Shown here in pieces: positions 16,611 to 23,431 of a DNA stretch of 23,431 nt. Location of the stretch: NCBI GenBank assembly GCA_030706665.1, contig JAUZOB010000009.1, forward strand, positions 1 through 23,431. Direction: 5' to 3'. Source of the DNA: Bacteroidota bacterium (GTDB taxonomy: Bacteria; Bacteroidota; Bacteroidia; Bacteroidales; Prolixibacteraceae). Within the stretch, counting starts at the first letter, position 1. Every line of letters begins with the position of its first letter. Made by a program: the position numbers and the translations under genes. The notes under the pieces are model-generated. The model was not told the DNA's origin. It saw only the letters and a list, made by a program, of their open reading frames with translations, and did no database searches.

Positions 16611-18002
16611 ATGATCTTTGATTTAATTATCGTAGGAAGTGGTCCGGGAGGCTATGTAGCTGCAATCCGTGGAGCACAATTGGGAATGAAAGTCGCGGTT
16701 GTTGAGAAAGAGAATCTTGGAGGAGTTTGTCTCAATTGGGGATGCATTCCTACAAAGTCTTTGTTGAAAAGTGCACAGGTTTTTGAATATGCTATTCATG
16801 CTGCTGATTATGGAGTTTCATTGTCTGGTGATATTAAGCCGGATTTTGAGAAGATGGTTTCCCGTAGTCGTGAAGTAGCCAATGGAATGAGTAAAGGGAT
16901 TCAATATCTGTTTAAGAAAAACAAAATTGAAGTTCTCAATGGATTTGGTCGGTTAAAGTCTAAAGATATAGTTGAAGTGGTTGATGCAGATGGAAATAAG
17001 ACAGAATTTACTGCAAAATCTATCATTTTAGCAACGGGGGCAAGGTCTCGTGAGCTTCCCGGACTTCCTCAGGATGGGAAAAAAGTAATTGGATATCGGG
17101 AGGCAATGACTTTACCGGTTCAACCGAAGAGTATGATTGTGGTCGGATCAGGGGCAATCGGAAGCGAATTTGCTAATTTTTATCATACCATTGGAACATC
17201 TGTAGTTCTGGTTGAATATATGCCTTTTGTCGTGCCAAACGAAGATGAGGAAGTTTCTAAGCAACTGGAAAGAACTTTCAAAAAGAATAAGATGAAGGTG
17301 CTGACCGGTGCTACTGTTGAGTCTGTAGATACTTCGGGCGAATTGTGTAAAGTAACGGTTCAAACTAAGAAAGGAACCGAGATTTATGAGGCAGAGATTG
17401 TCCTCTCTGCTGTTGGTGTAACACCGAATCTTGAAAATATAGGACTTGAGGAAAATGGGGTTCTTGTTGAAAAGGGAAAGATTGTTGTTGACGAATTCTA
17501 CCGCACCAATGTTGAGGGCGTTTATGCGATTGGAGATATTGTAGGAGGCCCTGCACTTGCTCATGTTGCTTCAGCCGAAGGAATTGTTTGTGTTGAAAAG
17601 ATTGCAGGATTGAATCCGGAACCGGTAAATTATAAAAATATTCCCGGGTGTACTTATACAAGTCCGGAGATCGCATCAGTTGGGCTTACCGAAAAGGCTG
17701 CGCTTAATGCAGGTTATGAAATTAGAGTTGGGAAGTTTCCATTTTCTGCTTCAGGAAAAGCAAGTGCAGCAGGAACAAAAGAAGGGTTCGTGAAATTGAT
17801 TTTTGATGCGAAATATGGAGAGTTGCTGGGTGCTCATCTAATCGGTGCAAATGTTACAGAAATGATTGCAGAGTTGGTCGTGTCACGTAAACTTGAGATT
17901 ACGGGTCATGAACTGATAAAAGCGATCCATCCGCATCCGACAATGAGTGAAGCGATCATGGAAGCAGCAGCTGCTGCATATGATGAGGCGATTCATCTTT
18001 AA
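16611..18002 (+). CDS. lpdA: Dihydrolipoyl dehydrogenase (E3)
   Basis: A cytoplasmic flavoprotein that reoxidises dihydrolipoamide with NAD+ for 2-oxoacid dehydrogenase complexes or the glycine cleavage system. Its 463 residues are of normal length. It has the FAD fold GSGPGG (9-14), redox-active disulfide C40/C45 (GGVCLNWGCIPTKS), the NAD-binding GSGAIGSEF, the second FAD motif ending GVYAIGDI, and the C-terminal catalytic pair H442/E447 (HPHPTMSEAI). All key residues are intact. E1, E2 and glycine-cleavage genes are absent from the neighbourhood, so which complex it serves is unknown. A 197-base gap separates it from the upstream lipoprotein gene, with no clear promoter match. Confidence 0.97.
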   Translation: MIFDLIIVGSGPGGYVAAIRGAQLGMKVAVVEKENLGGVCLNWGCIPTKSLLKSAQVFEYAIHAADYGVSLSGDIKPDFEKMVSRSREVANGMSKGIQYLFKKNKIEVLNGFGRLKSKDIVEVVDADGNKTEFTAKSIILATGARSRELPGLPQDGKKVIGYREAMTLPVQPKSMIVVGSGAIGSEFANFYHTIGTSVVLVEYMPFVVPNEDEEVSKQLERTFKKNKMKVLTGATVESVDTSGELCKVTVQTKKGTEIYEAEIVLSAVGVTPNLENIGLEENGVLVEKGKIVVDEFYRTNVEGVYAIGDIVGGPALAHVASAEGIVCVEKIAGLNPEPVNYKNIPGCTYTSPEIASVGLTEKAALNAGYEIRVGKFPFSASGKASAAGTKEGFVKLIFDAKYGELLGAHLIGANVTEMIAELVVSRKLEITGHELIKAIHPHPTMSEAIMEAAAAAYDEAIHL

Positions 18003-18093
18003 TGCTTCTGATTCTTCGATTTGATAAAATCGGATCTGATGTAAATTATTTGATGCTTAATCTTCTTCCCTTAAGAAGGAGGGATATTTAAAT

Positions 18094-18128
18094 GCCACAG
18101 AAGAGTTGCCTGTTATCTCTTTTGTGGC
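18094..18128 (+). terminator. Possible weak terminator after lpdA
   Basis: A 10-base stem (18094-18103 with 18119-18128, one G-U pair) with a 15-base loop, followed by TTTTGTATT. It is weaker than the other hairpins here and lies 92 bases after the stop codon. The rest of the 255-base gap before the peptidase gene shows nothing recognisable. Confidence 0.4.
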
Positions 18129-18257
18129 TTTTGTATTATTCCTATGTCGATATATTTAAGATGCACTCTCTGATATATGCAGAATCGATGATTTCACCCT
18201 TTTTTTCTAAATTGCGCTTTTATTGTCAGTTTGGATTAGAATTAAAAAAGTAAATCT

Positions 18258-19640
18258 ATGAAATCTTTAGTGCTCTTTTTGTCACTTTTTTATGTGGCAA
18301 TATTCAATGTAACGGCTCAGACGAATGGCTTGACGAATTCTGACATTGAGAAGATTCGTTCAACATTTGTTAGTGACAGTTATACAAAAGGGATGCAGAA
18401 TGCTTTGTCCGGGAACGATATTCAAAAGATTGCGCTGAATCGTTCGTCTGTCGGTGCTGTTGATCACCTCTTTAAATATCGTGTCAGTGTGTCCGGAATT
18501 ACAAATCAGAAAAGTTCGGGCCGTTGTTGGATGTTTACCTCTCTTAATATCTTTCGTCCGATTGCAATTAAAAAGTATAATCTGAAAGAATTTGAGTTTT
18601 CGCAGAACTATCTTTATTTCTGGGATATCCTGGAGAAATCGAATCTGTTTCTGAATAATATAGTCGCTACAGCAGATAAACCTTTTGATGATCGAAAGGT
18701 GAATTGGTATTTTAAAAGTCCGATTGATGATGGAGGTGTTTGGAATTCATTTGTGAATTTGGTGAAGAAATATGGACTAATGCCTAAAGAAATAATGCCT
18801 GAAACAAATTCAAGTGAGAATACCAGTTGGATGATCAAGCTGATTGCACGTAAAGTGAGAGAGGATGGTTTGGAACTACGAACGATAGTTGCTGCCCATA
18901 AGCCACAAAAGCAGGTAGAAGCCCGAAAGCTTGAAATGCTGACCGAAGTATACAGAATGCTTGCTCTCAATTTAGGACAGCCTCCCAAAGATTTTCAGTG
19001 GCGTTATAAAGATAAAGAAGGATCGGTTACTGATTATAAAAAGTATACTCCGCAATCGTTTCGCGATGAAGTGTTAGGTGATGTCAATCTGGATGACTAT
19101 GTTATGGTCATGAATGACCCGACCCGCCCTTATTATAAACATTACGAGATAGAGAACTACCGCAATACTCAGGAGGGAAAGAATTGGCACTATGTGAATC
19201 TGCCCAATGATGAGATAAAAAGATATGCAATTGAATCGATTAAGAATAATGAGGCTCTTTATGCATCATGTGATGTTGCTCAACAGTTAAATCGCAAAGA
19301 TGGAATCTTAGATGTTAATAATTATGACTACGAGTCGGTGTATGGAATCAAATTCGGAATGGACAAGAAGGCAAGAATTCTTACCGGAGAAAGTGGTTCT
19401 TCTCACGGAATGGCTTTAATTGCCGTGGATGTCAATCAAAATGGAAAACCACTGTTATGGCAATTTGAAAATAGTTGGGGAAACGATACCGGGCATGAAG
19501 GATATCTGACTTTTACTGATGCATGGTTCGATAATTACATGTTCAGGTTTGTGATTCCTAAAAAATATTTGGATTCAAAGATCGTGGAAATCTATAACGG
19601 GAAAGCAGAACTGCTTCCTCCCTGGGATCCAATGTTCTGA
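18258..19640 (+). CDS. pepC: C1B-family cysteine aminopeptidase (bleomycin hydrolase-like), secreted
   Basis: A papain-fold aminopeptidase of the PepC/bleomycin hydrolase family, 460 residues. Catalytic residues are all visible: oxyanion-hole Q84 and nucleophile C90 (QKSSGRCWMF), H383 (SSHGMALI) and N405 (FENSWGND). Unlike the cytoplasmic PepC of lactic acid bacteria it begins with a clear Sec signal peptide (hydrophobic core 4-18, cleavage near VTAQ), so it should act in the periplasm or outside the cell, in keeping with peptide-feeding Bacteroidota. In PepC the C-terminal tail reaches into the active site; here the protein ends LLPPWDPMF. It is a single rightward gene, ended by the hairpin at 19668-19701. 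Confidence 0.92.
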   Translation: MKSLVLFLSLFYVAIFNVTAQTNGLTNSDIEKIRSTFVSDSYTKGMQNALSGNDIQKIALNRSSVGAVDHLFKYRVSVSGITNQKSSGRCWMFTSLNIFRPIAIKKYNLKEFEFSQNYLYFWDILEKSNLFLNNIVATADKPFDDRKVNWYFKSPIDDGGVWNSFVNLVKKYGLMPKEIMPETNSSENTSWMIKLIARKVREDGLELRTIVAAHKPQKQVEARKLEMLTEVYRMLALNLGQPPKDFQWRYKDKEGSVTDYKKYTPQSFRDEVLGDVNLDDYVMVMNDPTRPYYKHYEIENYRNTQEGKNWHYVNLPNDEIKRYAIESIKNNEALYASCDVAQQLNRKDGILDVNNYDYESVYGIKFGMDKKARILTGESGSSHGMALIAVDVNQNGKPLLWQFENSWGNDTGHEGYLTFTDAWFDNYMFRFVIPKKYLDSKIVEIYNGKAELLPPWDPMF

Positions 19641-19667
19641 TTTGATTTCTTAAATCAGGGAGAAACG

Positions 19668-19701
19668 AAGAGGCTGGACAGACAACACTGTCTAGCCTCT
19701 T
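19668..19701. terminator. Terminator between peptidase and convergent lipoprotein gene
   Basis: A 14-base stem (19668-19681 with 19688-19701, one G-U pair) with a 6-base loop and a TTTT tract on the plus strand. It lies 27 bases after the peptidase stop. It may also act on the leftward gene, though the T-tract on that side is poorer. Confidence 0.75.
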
Positions 19702-19799
19702 TTGCTTATGGCGGGAAAATGTGCTATGATGATAAATAACTTTTAGTTTTTGTTTATACGGACGAAGAGCTTTTGGGGAGAACCTGACTCTTGATGAAT

Positions 19800-20465
19800 T
19801 TAATAGGCGTATGTCATTTCTTTTGTTTTGTAATTCACATTGCTGTCATAATAGGCGATTAAAAAATGAACTTCGTGTTTTCCTTCAATCTGTATTGGTG
19901 TAAGGTCCACATAATAAATTTTTGTCACTAAGCTTTTACATATATCTCCATTGGGGTTATGCGAAAGTTGAAGTTTAAGAGGAAAAAGAGTACTGGGTTC
20001 ATTGGGAGCCCAAAGTTTGTGCAATGTGATGTCATGCTCACAGCATCCCCCTCTGTATTGTAGTTTAAGAATAAGACAATTGCTTTCAATAGAAGAAGAA
20101 AGAAGAGATAACGGATCGCTTCTCAACTCCGGATTGTATTTCTGATCATGAATGATAATTTGTTGCGGGAATGCAATCTTTATTTTAAGAATCTTACAGA
20201 TCTTCGGACCTTCCTGAGATAGAGTGTTAAGGTATGAATAATAAACTTTTACTTTTGTCCCTTCGGCCGGAATAAAATAGTCGGGAAAATAGGTGGGGAT
20301 AAGAGTATCTCCTGAGTCAAGAAGAATCATGTATTTATTGACAGATAAACTCCCTACGCTTTTTATTGTTCCGTCATCTGACAAAACTTTATCTTTTGCC
20401 TCATGACACATTGTGAAAACAATGGCGAACACCAGAAGAAATATCAAGCGGTCCAGCGATTTCAT
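19800..20465 (-). CDS. Putative NigD-like lipoprotein
   Basis: A 221-residue exported protein not firmly recognised. The N-terminus is hydrophobic (7-19) and ends in FTMC, giving a likely lipidated Cys at 20, though Met at -1 is unusual for a lipobox. The layout recalls the Bacteroidota NigD-like family: a first beta-barrel-like segment (about 32-97: LDSGDTLIP, KVKVYYSYL, KICKILKIK), then a beta-sandwich beginning DPLSL and containing LILKLQYRGGCCEHDITL (about 131-148), with the GGC-EHD motif and paired cysteines C141/C142. No function is established for the family. It is transcribed alone, convergent with the peptidase; TAGCTTTG on the minus strand (20621-20628) is a possible distant -7 element. 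Confidence 0.7.
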   Translation of the reverse strand: MKSLDRLIFLLVFAIVFTMCHEAKDKVLSDDGTIKSVGSLSVNKYMILLDSGDTLIPTYFPDYFIPAEGTKVKVYYSYLNTLSQEGPKICKILKIKIAFPQQIIIHDQKYNPELRSDPLSLLSSSIESNCLILKLQYRGGCCEHDITLHKLWAPNEPSTLFPLKLQLSHNPNGDICKSLVTKIYYVDLTPIQIEGKHEVHFLIAYYDSNVNYKTKEMTYAY

Positions 20466-20924
20466 CTGCTTTGTATTTATTGTATAGACGTAGAAAAATT
20501 ATAATCGTTGCATGAATAAGAAAAGAGTTTTACTACCTTTAAATAATGTGATTTCGATATAATAAAATCGGAGCGTAAGTGAAAGATAATATAGGTGTCA
20601 ATTAACTATAAACAAGATATCAAAGCTATAGCAACACCTTATTTCGTTCGTCCTTTAGACGTGGTTCAGTCGTGGTTTGATCGTCGAAATGATGTTTGAA
20701 CCAAGTTTGAAGTTCGGAGGAAAGAGGAGCCTGATTAGGTTTTGCTATAATGATGTTATAGTGTACGTATTGTTGAATGCTGTAATTATGGTCTTATGGG
20801 GAGGCGTCATCTTTCATAAGTTCGTTTTATTAAATCGAGATCCTGTTAAATCGAATTTGACGATTCTCAATAGTTTTAATTTTTTCATAATTAAATTAGC
20901 ATCTTAGATTAAAATATCCAGATT
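20466..20924. other. 459-base divergent gap without a convincing gene
   Basis: It separates the leftward lipoprotein from the rightward MORN protein. A 76-codon open frame (20677-20907) begins with TTG and has no family resemblance or start-site support. An imperfect hairpin (AGGTGT at 20593-20598, ACACCT at 20634-20639, with CTATA/TATAG inside) and a 7-base inverted repeat (20662-20668 and 20697-20703) are visible but could be chance in AT-rich DNA. Confidence 0.45.
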
Positions 20925-21737
20925 ATGCAAATCAATTCAACTCTTCGAAGAGTTTTAATAACCTTTTTTCTCCTGCTCACCATTGTGATTTCTTCTTTTG
21001 CCCAGAATCAAGTTGATTCAAAAGGACAGAAACAAGGAGCGTGGATTGGCCGTTTCCCCGATGGTAAGACTCGTTATGAGGGCGTGTTTAAAAATAATAG
21101 ACCAGATGGCCTTATGAAGCGTTATTATGCGAATGGCAATATAAAGGCTGAAATGTTTTTTTATGAAGATGGACAGAGGACCAGAGCAAGGCTTTTTGAT
21201 GAAAACGGAAAGCTTATTGCACGGGGGAATTATTTTAAAATGGAGAAGGACAGTGTTTGGAATTACTTTCAAGATGGATGTCTCATAAAGACAGAAGTGT
21301 TTAAAACCGGGAAGAAAGACGGAGTCAGCCATGCCTTTGATGCTAACGGGAAGATGATTGTTGAGGCCGAATGGAAGAATGGGAAGATGAATGGAGCTTA
21401 TAAAAGATATTTCCCGAATGGAAAGCTGATGGTGGGGACTAAATATTTTGAGGGTAAACGCAATGGACTTTGTGTTGCCTATTTTGAATCAGGAGAAGTC
21501 GAAGTTGAAGGATTGTATGTGACTGATTTGCGGGAAGGGGATTGGAAATATTATTCCCGGGATGGAAAGATAAAGTATACTTTGAAATATAAAAATGGGG
21601 ATTTGCTGAATAGCGATGTGCTGGACCATGTGAATCAGCAAATTTTTGATGAACTGGAAAAGAATAAATTAAAGCTAAAGGATCCTGAATTTTATCGAAA
21701 TAATCCGGATGAATTAATATCGCCTGCCGGAAATTAG
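20925..21737 (+). CDS. Secreted MORN-repeat (YwqK-like) protein
   Basis: A 270-residue exported protein with a Sec signal peptide (hydrophobic 10-25, ending SSFAQ). Residues about 37-230 are built of roughly eight MORN-variant repeats with a period of about 22-24 residues; each has a G-x-W/Y-x-x-Y/F core followed by a turn such as NGK or DGK (for example GAYKRYFPNGKLMVGTKYFEG). The last 40 residues are charged and helical. Databases often label such proteins YwqK-family antitoxin, but there is no toxin gene beside it and the export signal argues against a cytoplasmic antitoxin. A surface or periplasmic scaffold or binding role is more likely, but unproven. The convergent HsdR_N gene lies 171 bases away with no clear terminator between. 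Confidence 0.85.
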   Translation: MQINSTLRRVLITFFLLLTIVISSFAQNQVDSKGQKQGAWIGRFPDGKTRYEGVFKNNRPDGLMKRYYANGNIKAEMFFYEDGQRTRARLFDENGKLIARGNYFKMEKDSVWNYFQDGCLIKTEVFKTGKKDGVSHAFDANGKMIVEAEWKNGKMNGAYKRYFPNGKLMVGTKYFEGKRNGLCVAYFESGEVEVEGLYVTDLREGDWKYYSRDGKIKYTLKYKNGDLLNSDVLDHVNQQIFDELEKNKLKLKDPEFYRNNPDELISPAGN

Positions 21738-21908
21738 ATTGTGGAAAAGGTTTAATGTTTGCAGGTGCAATTCAGGTATTCTCAGGAGTGCAGGTGTCGA
21801 AATTGTCAGATTCTGATTGCGGGTACAGGTTTGTTAAAGAGCTTGCCTTGTATCAGGATTGTTAGAGGGGCAGGGAAGGAAAGTTGATCCTTTAAGTTAA
21901 GTCAGCGC

Positions 21909-22370
21909 TTATTCGCAAAGGATTGAACTGTAATCCGGAAATTCAGGAATAAAGTCATATGTTTGTTCTTTGTAGTTCATTTTACAGCAATAATGATTCA
22001 ATCCATTGCTGACGACCAGATAGTCAACTTGTAATTGCAAATTGTATCTGGCAATCTGATCAAAGACCTGTTGTGAGATTTTAACTTCCGGAGCTTTGCA
22101 TTCGACAATTAAGACCGGTCGCCCTTTTTTATTATAGGCTACGATGTCACTTCTCATTTTTAGTCCGTTGATTGTAAGTCCGCATTCAATGGCTATCAGT
22201 GATGCAGGAAATTTTCGGTCGTCGGTGAGGTAGCGTACGATATGTTGTCTTACCCACTCTTCAGGAGTGAGGGTGATGAATTTTTTTCGGATGGAATCGA
22301 AAATATGAACTTTGTCTCCGACTTGTTTTAGGCGGAACGGATATGACGGAAGATTTAATTTTGTAGGCAT
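21909..22370 (-). CDS. Stand-alone HsdR_N-domain PD-(D/E)XK protein
   Basis: A 153-residue protein consisting of little more than the N-terminal nuclease fold found in type I restriction HsdR subunits. The PD-(D/E)XK core is intact: D75 (RSDIVAY), then E90 and K92 (LIVECKAP), then Q105/Y109 (DQIARYN) like the QxxxY motif. There is no helicase domain, and no HsdM or HsdS is nearby, so it is not a restriction system. The same neighbourhood (HsdR_N protein opposite amn/holA) recurs in Bacteroidales from memory, which suggests a conserved DNA-repair or processing role; this is inference. It is divergent from amn with 109-115 bases between them. Confidence 0.85.
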   Translation of the reverse strand: MPTKLNLPSYPFRLKQVGDKVHIFDSIRKKFITLTPEEWVRQHIVRYLTDDRKFPASLIAIECGLTINGLKMRSDIVAYNKKGRPVLIVECKAPEVKISQQVFDQIARYNLQLQVDYLVVSNGLNHYCCKMNYKEQTYDFIPEFPDYSSILCE

Positions 22371-22465
22371 ATGTTGAATAACAATAAACGGACAGCTAAA
22401 GCTACGGTAAAATTTCCTATTTTTTAATCACAAAACTGAAAGCCGGGAGAAGAAGTAGGAGGCTT

Positions 22466-22489
22466 ATGAATTTAATGGGATGTTTATGA
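22466..22489 (+). CDS. Possible 7-codon leader ORF coupled to amn
   Basis: ATG at 22466 opens a frame for MNLMGCL and stops at TGA 22487-22489, which overlaps the amn start as ATGA (22486-22489). An unusually good Shine-Dalgarno (AGGAGG, 22457-22462) lies just before it, whereas the amn ATG itself has none. This suggests translation of amn by termination-reinitiation. It is too short for any test by composition. Confidence 0.3.
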   Translation: MNLMGCL

Positions 22490-23256
22490 AAACAAAAGAA
22501 GAAATTGTTGAGAACTGGTTGCCGCGTTATACCGGACGCCCATTAGAAAAGTTTACTAAGCATATCTTGCTTACTAACTTTCAAAACTACGTCGAGATGT
22601 TTGCAGCAAAATTTGCTGTTCCTGTTCTTGGTGAGGATCGACAGATGCCCAATGCTTCAGCCGAAGGGATTACAATCATTAATTTTGGGATGGGAAGTCC
22701 GAATGCTGCAACAGTAATGGATCTTCTGAGTGCGATACATCCGGAGGCAGCTCTTTTCCTTGGTAAATGCGGTGGGCTTAAGCCCCGAAATCATGTCGGA
22801 GATCTCCTTTTGCCTATTGCTGCCATTCGAAGTGATGGTACTTCCAATGATTATCTTCCTCCTGAGATTCCGGCATTGCCAGCTTTTAGTTTACAACGGG
22901 CAATCTCTTCAGCAATAAAAAAATGCAGTCGTGACTATTGGACTGGTACTGTCTTTACAACGAATAAACGTGTATGGGAGTATGACGAGCGATTTAAGAA
23001 GTATTTGAGCAAAACCAGGGCAATGGCAATAGATATGGAAACTGCAACAATTTTTACGGTTGGATTTGCCAATTCAATTCCAACCGGGGCCTTGCTTCTT
23101 GTTTCTGATCAGCCAATGATTTCTACCGGAGTGAAGACTGCCGAGAGCGATAAAATGGTAACTTCGCTTTATGTAAGGCAGCATCTCGAAATTGGAATTG
23201 ATGCTTTGCTCGAGATTATTAATAAAGGAGAATCGGTTCGACACCTGAAATTTTAA
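22486..23256 (+). CDS. amn: AMP nucleosidase, short form
   Basis: It hydrolyses AMP to adenine and ribose 5-phosphate, adjusting the adenylate pool. The 256-residue protein is the short, single-domain version (E. coli Amn has about 480). It belongs to the nucleoside phosphorylase fold: phosphate/ribose loops FGMGSPNA (68-75) and LGKCGGLKP (92-100), the purine and ribose segment IDMETAT (182-188, with E185) and the catalytic Asp of LLVSDQPM (D208). An ATG two codons earlier (22480) is possible, but MKTKEEIVENWLPRYTG fits the family start. It is followed after 20 bases by holA on the same strand. A short leader frame may control its translation. Confidence 0.93.
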   Translation: MKTKEEIVENWLPRYTGRPLEKFTKHILLTNFQNYVEMFAAKFAVPVLGEDRQMPNASAEGITIINFGMGSPNAATVMDLLSAIHPEAALFLGKCGGLKPRNHVGDLLLPIAAIRSDGTSNDYLPPEIPALPAFSLQRAISSAIKKCSRDYWTGTVFTTNKRVWEYDERFKKYLSKTRAMAIDMETATIFTVGFANSIPTGALLLVSDQPMISTGVKTAESDKMVTSLYVRQHLEIGIDALLEIINKGESVRHLKF

Positions 23257-23276
23257 TAACTGTTTGTAAAAGGAAC

Positions 23277-23431
23277 ATGATGACATTTGAGCAGATTATT
23301 GATAATCTGAAGAAGAAAACATACCAGCCTGTCTACTTTTTGATGGGAGAAGAATCTTATTACATCGATCAGATTACAGATTATATTCTTGATAATGTAT
23401 TGACCGAAGCAGAAAAAGGGTTTAATCTTAC
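23277..23431 (+). CDS. holA: DNA polymerase III delta subunit, N-terminal part (cut by window end)
   Basis: Only the first 51 codons are present; the frame is open to the last base. The start of the protein (MMTFEQIIDNLKKKTYQPVY, then FLMGEESYYIDQITDYIL) matches the beginning of HolA, where Y-x-P-V-Y-x-L-x-G-E-E and the following helix open the clamp-loader ATPase-like fold. Delta opens the beta sliding clamp for loading onto DNA. ATGs at 23277 and 23280 are both possible starts. The gene begins 20 bases after amn, so co-transcription is likely. Confidence 0.88.
   Translation, partial: MMTFEQIIDNLKKKTYQPVYFLMGEESYYIDQITDYILDNVLTEAEKGFNL

Noticed and set aside
20677..20907. 76-codon rightward open frame in the 459-base gap
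   Set aside because: TTG start, no recognisable domain, composition typical of translated AT-rich spacer, and no promoter or ribosome-binding signal.
21909..22370. Type I restriction-modification system
   Set aside because: Only the HsdR N-terminal domain exists; no helicase part, methylase or specificity subunit.

Overview
The window reads as ordinary chromosomal DNA of a Bacteroidota bacterium, most likely order Bacteroidales. The support is: an AT-rich genome with dense genes; Bacteroidota-type promoter elements (TAnnTTTG at -7, often without Shine-Dalgarno sequences); lineage-typical families (GldB, PorT-family barrel, two-domain DUF1573 protein, DUF4369/thioredoxin-like lipoprotein, secreted C1B peptidase); and the neighbourhood of an HsdR_N-domain protein, a short AMP nucleosidase and holA. 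I see no mobile element, phage gene, CRISPR array, tRNA or rRNA, and no compositional island. I did not find a clearly new multi-gene system; the oddities are within single genes and regulatory sites.

Layout. Positions 55-3317 hold a leftward unit: a PorT-family barrel, then nadE, then a Crp/Fnr-family regulator, ending at a strong hairpin (55-98). Divergent from it, 3647-6377 carries gldB, a group III-like phosphofructokinase and 5-formyltetrahydrofolate cyclo-ligase, followed after a 350-base gap by the potassium transporter kup (6732-8687). Kup converges on a leftward set (histidine kinase, response regulator, M20 amidohydrolase; 12086 to 8806), with a perfect 24-bp-arm hairpin between them. 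The kinase shares a 183-bp divergent control region with a DUF1573 protein (12270-13358). That region holds promoter elements on both strands and a TGTTAA-N6-TTAACA palindrome overlapping the kinase -7 box.

After a hairpin at 13382-13429 comes about 720 bases without a convincing gene. Then come meaB and a thioredoxin-fold lipoprotein that has lost its nucleophilic cysteine, lpdA without other 2-oxoacid dehydrogenase subunits, and a secreted C1B (bleomycin hydrolase-like) peptidase. A leftward NigD-like lipoprotein candidate converges on the peptidase. The right end has a secreted MORN-repeat protein, a leftward stand-alone PD-(D/E)XK (HsdR_N) protein, and the rightward pair amn and holA; holA is cut by the window edge.

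How the parts relate: most genes are housekeeping (NAD synthesis, glycolysis, folate salvage, lipoamide redox, mutase chaperone, AMP turnover, replication clamp loading) plus cell-envelope proteins. The kinase/regulator pair next to DUF1573 is the only obvious local signalling unit. Several automatic start positions upstream of the real start were replaced here (cyclo-ligase, M20, response regulator, meaB, amn), because non-ATG or poorly conserved extensions preceded a better internal ATG.
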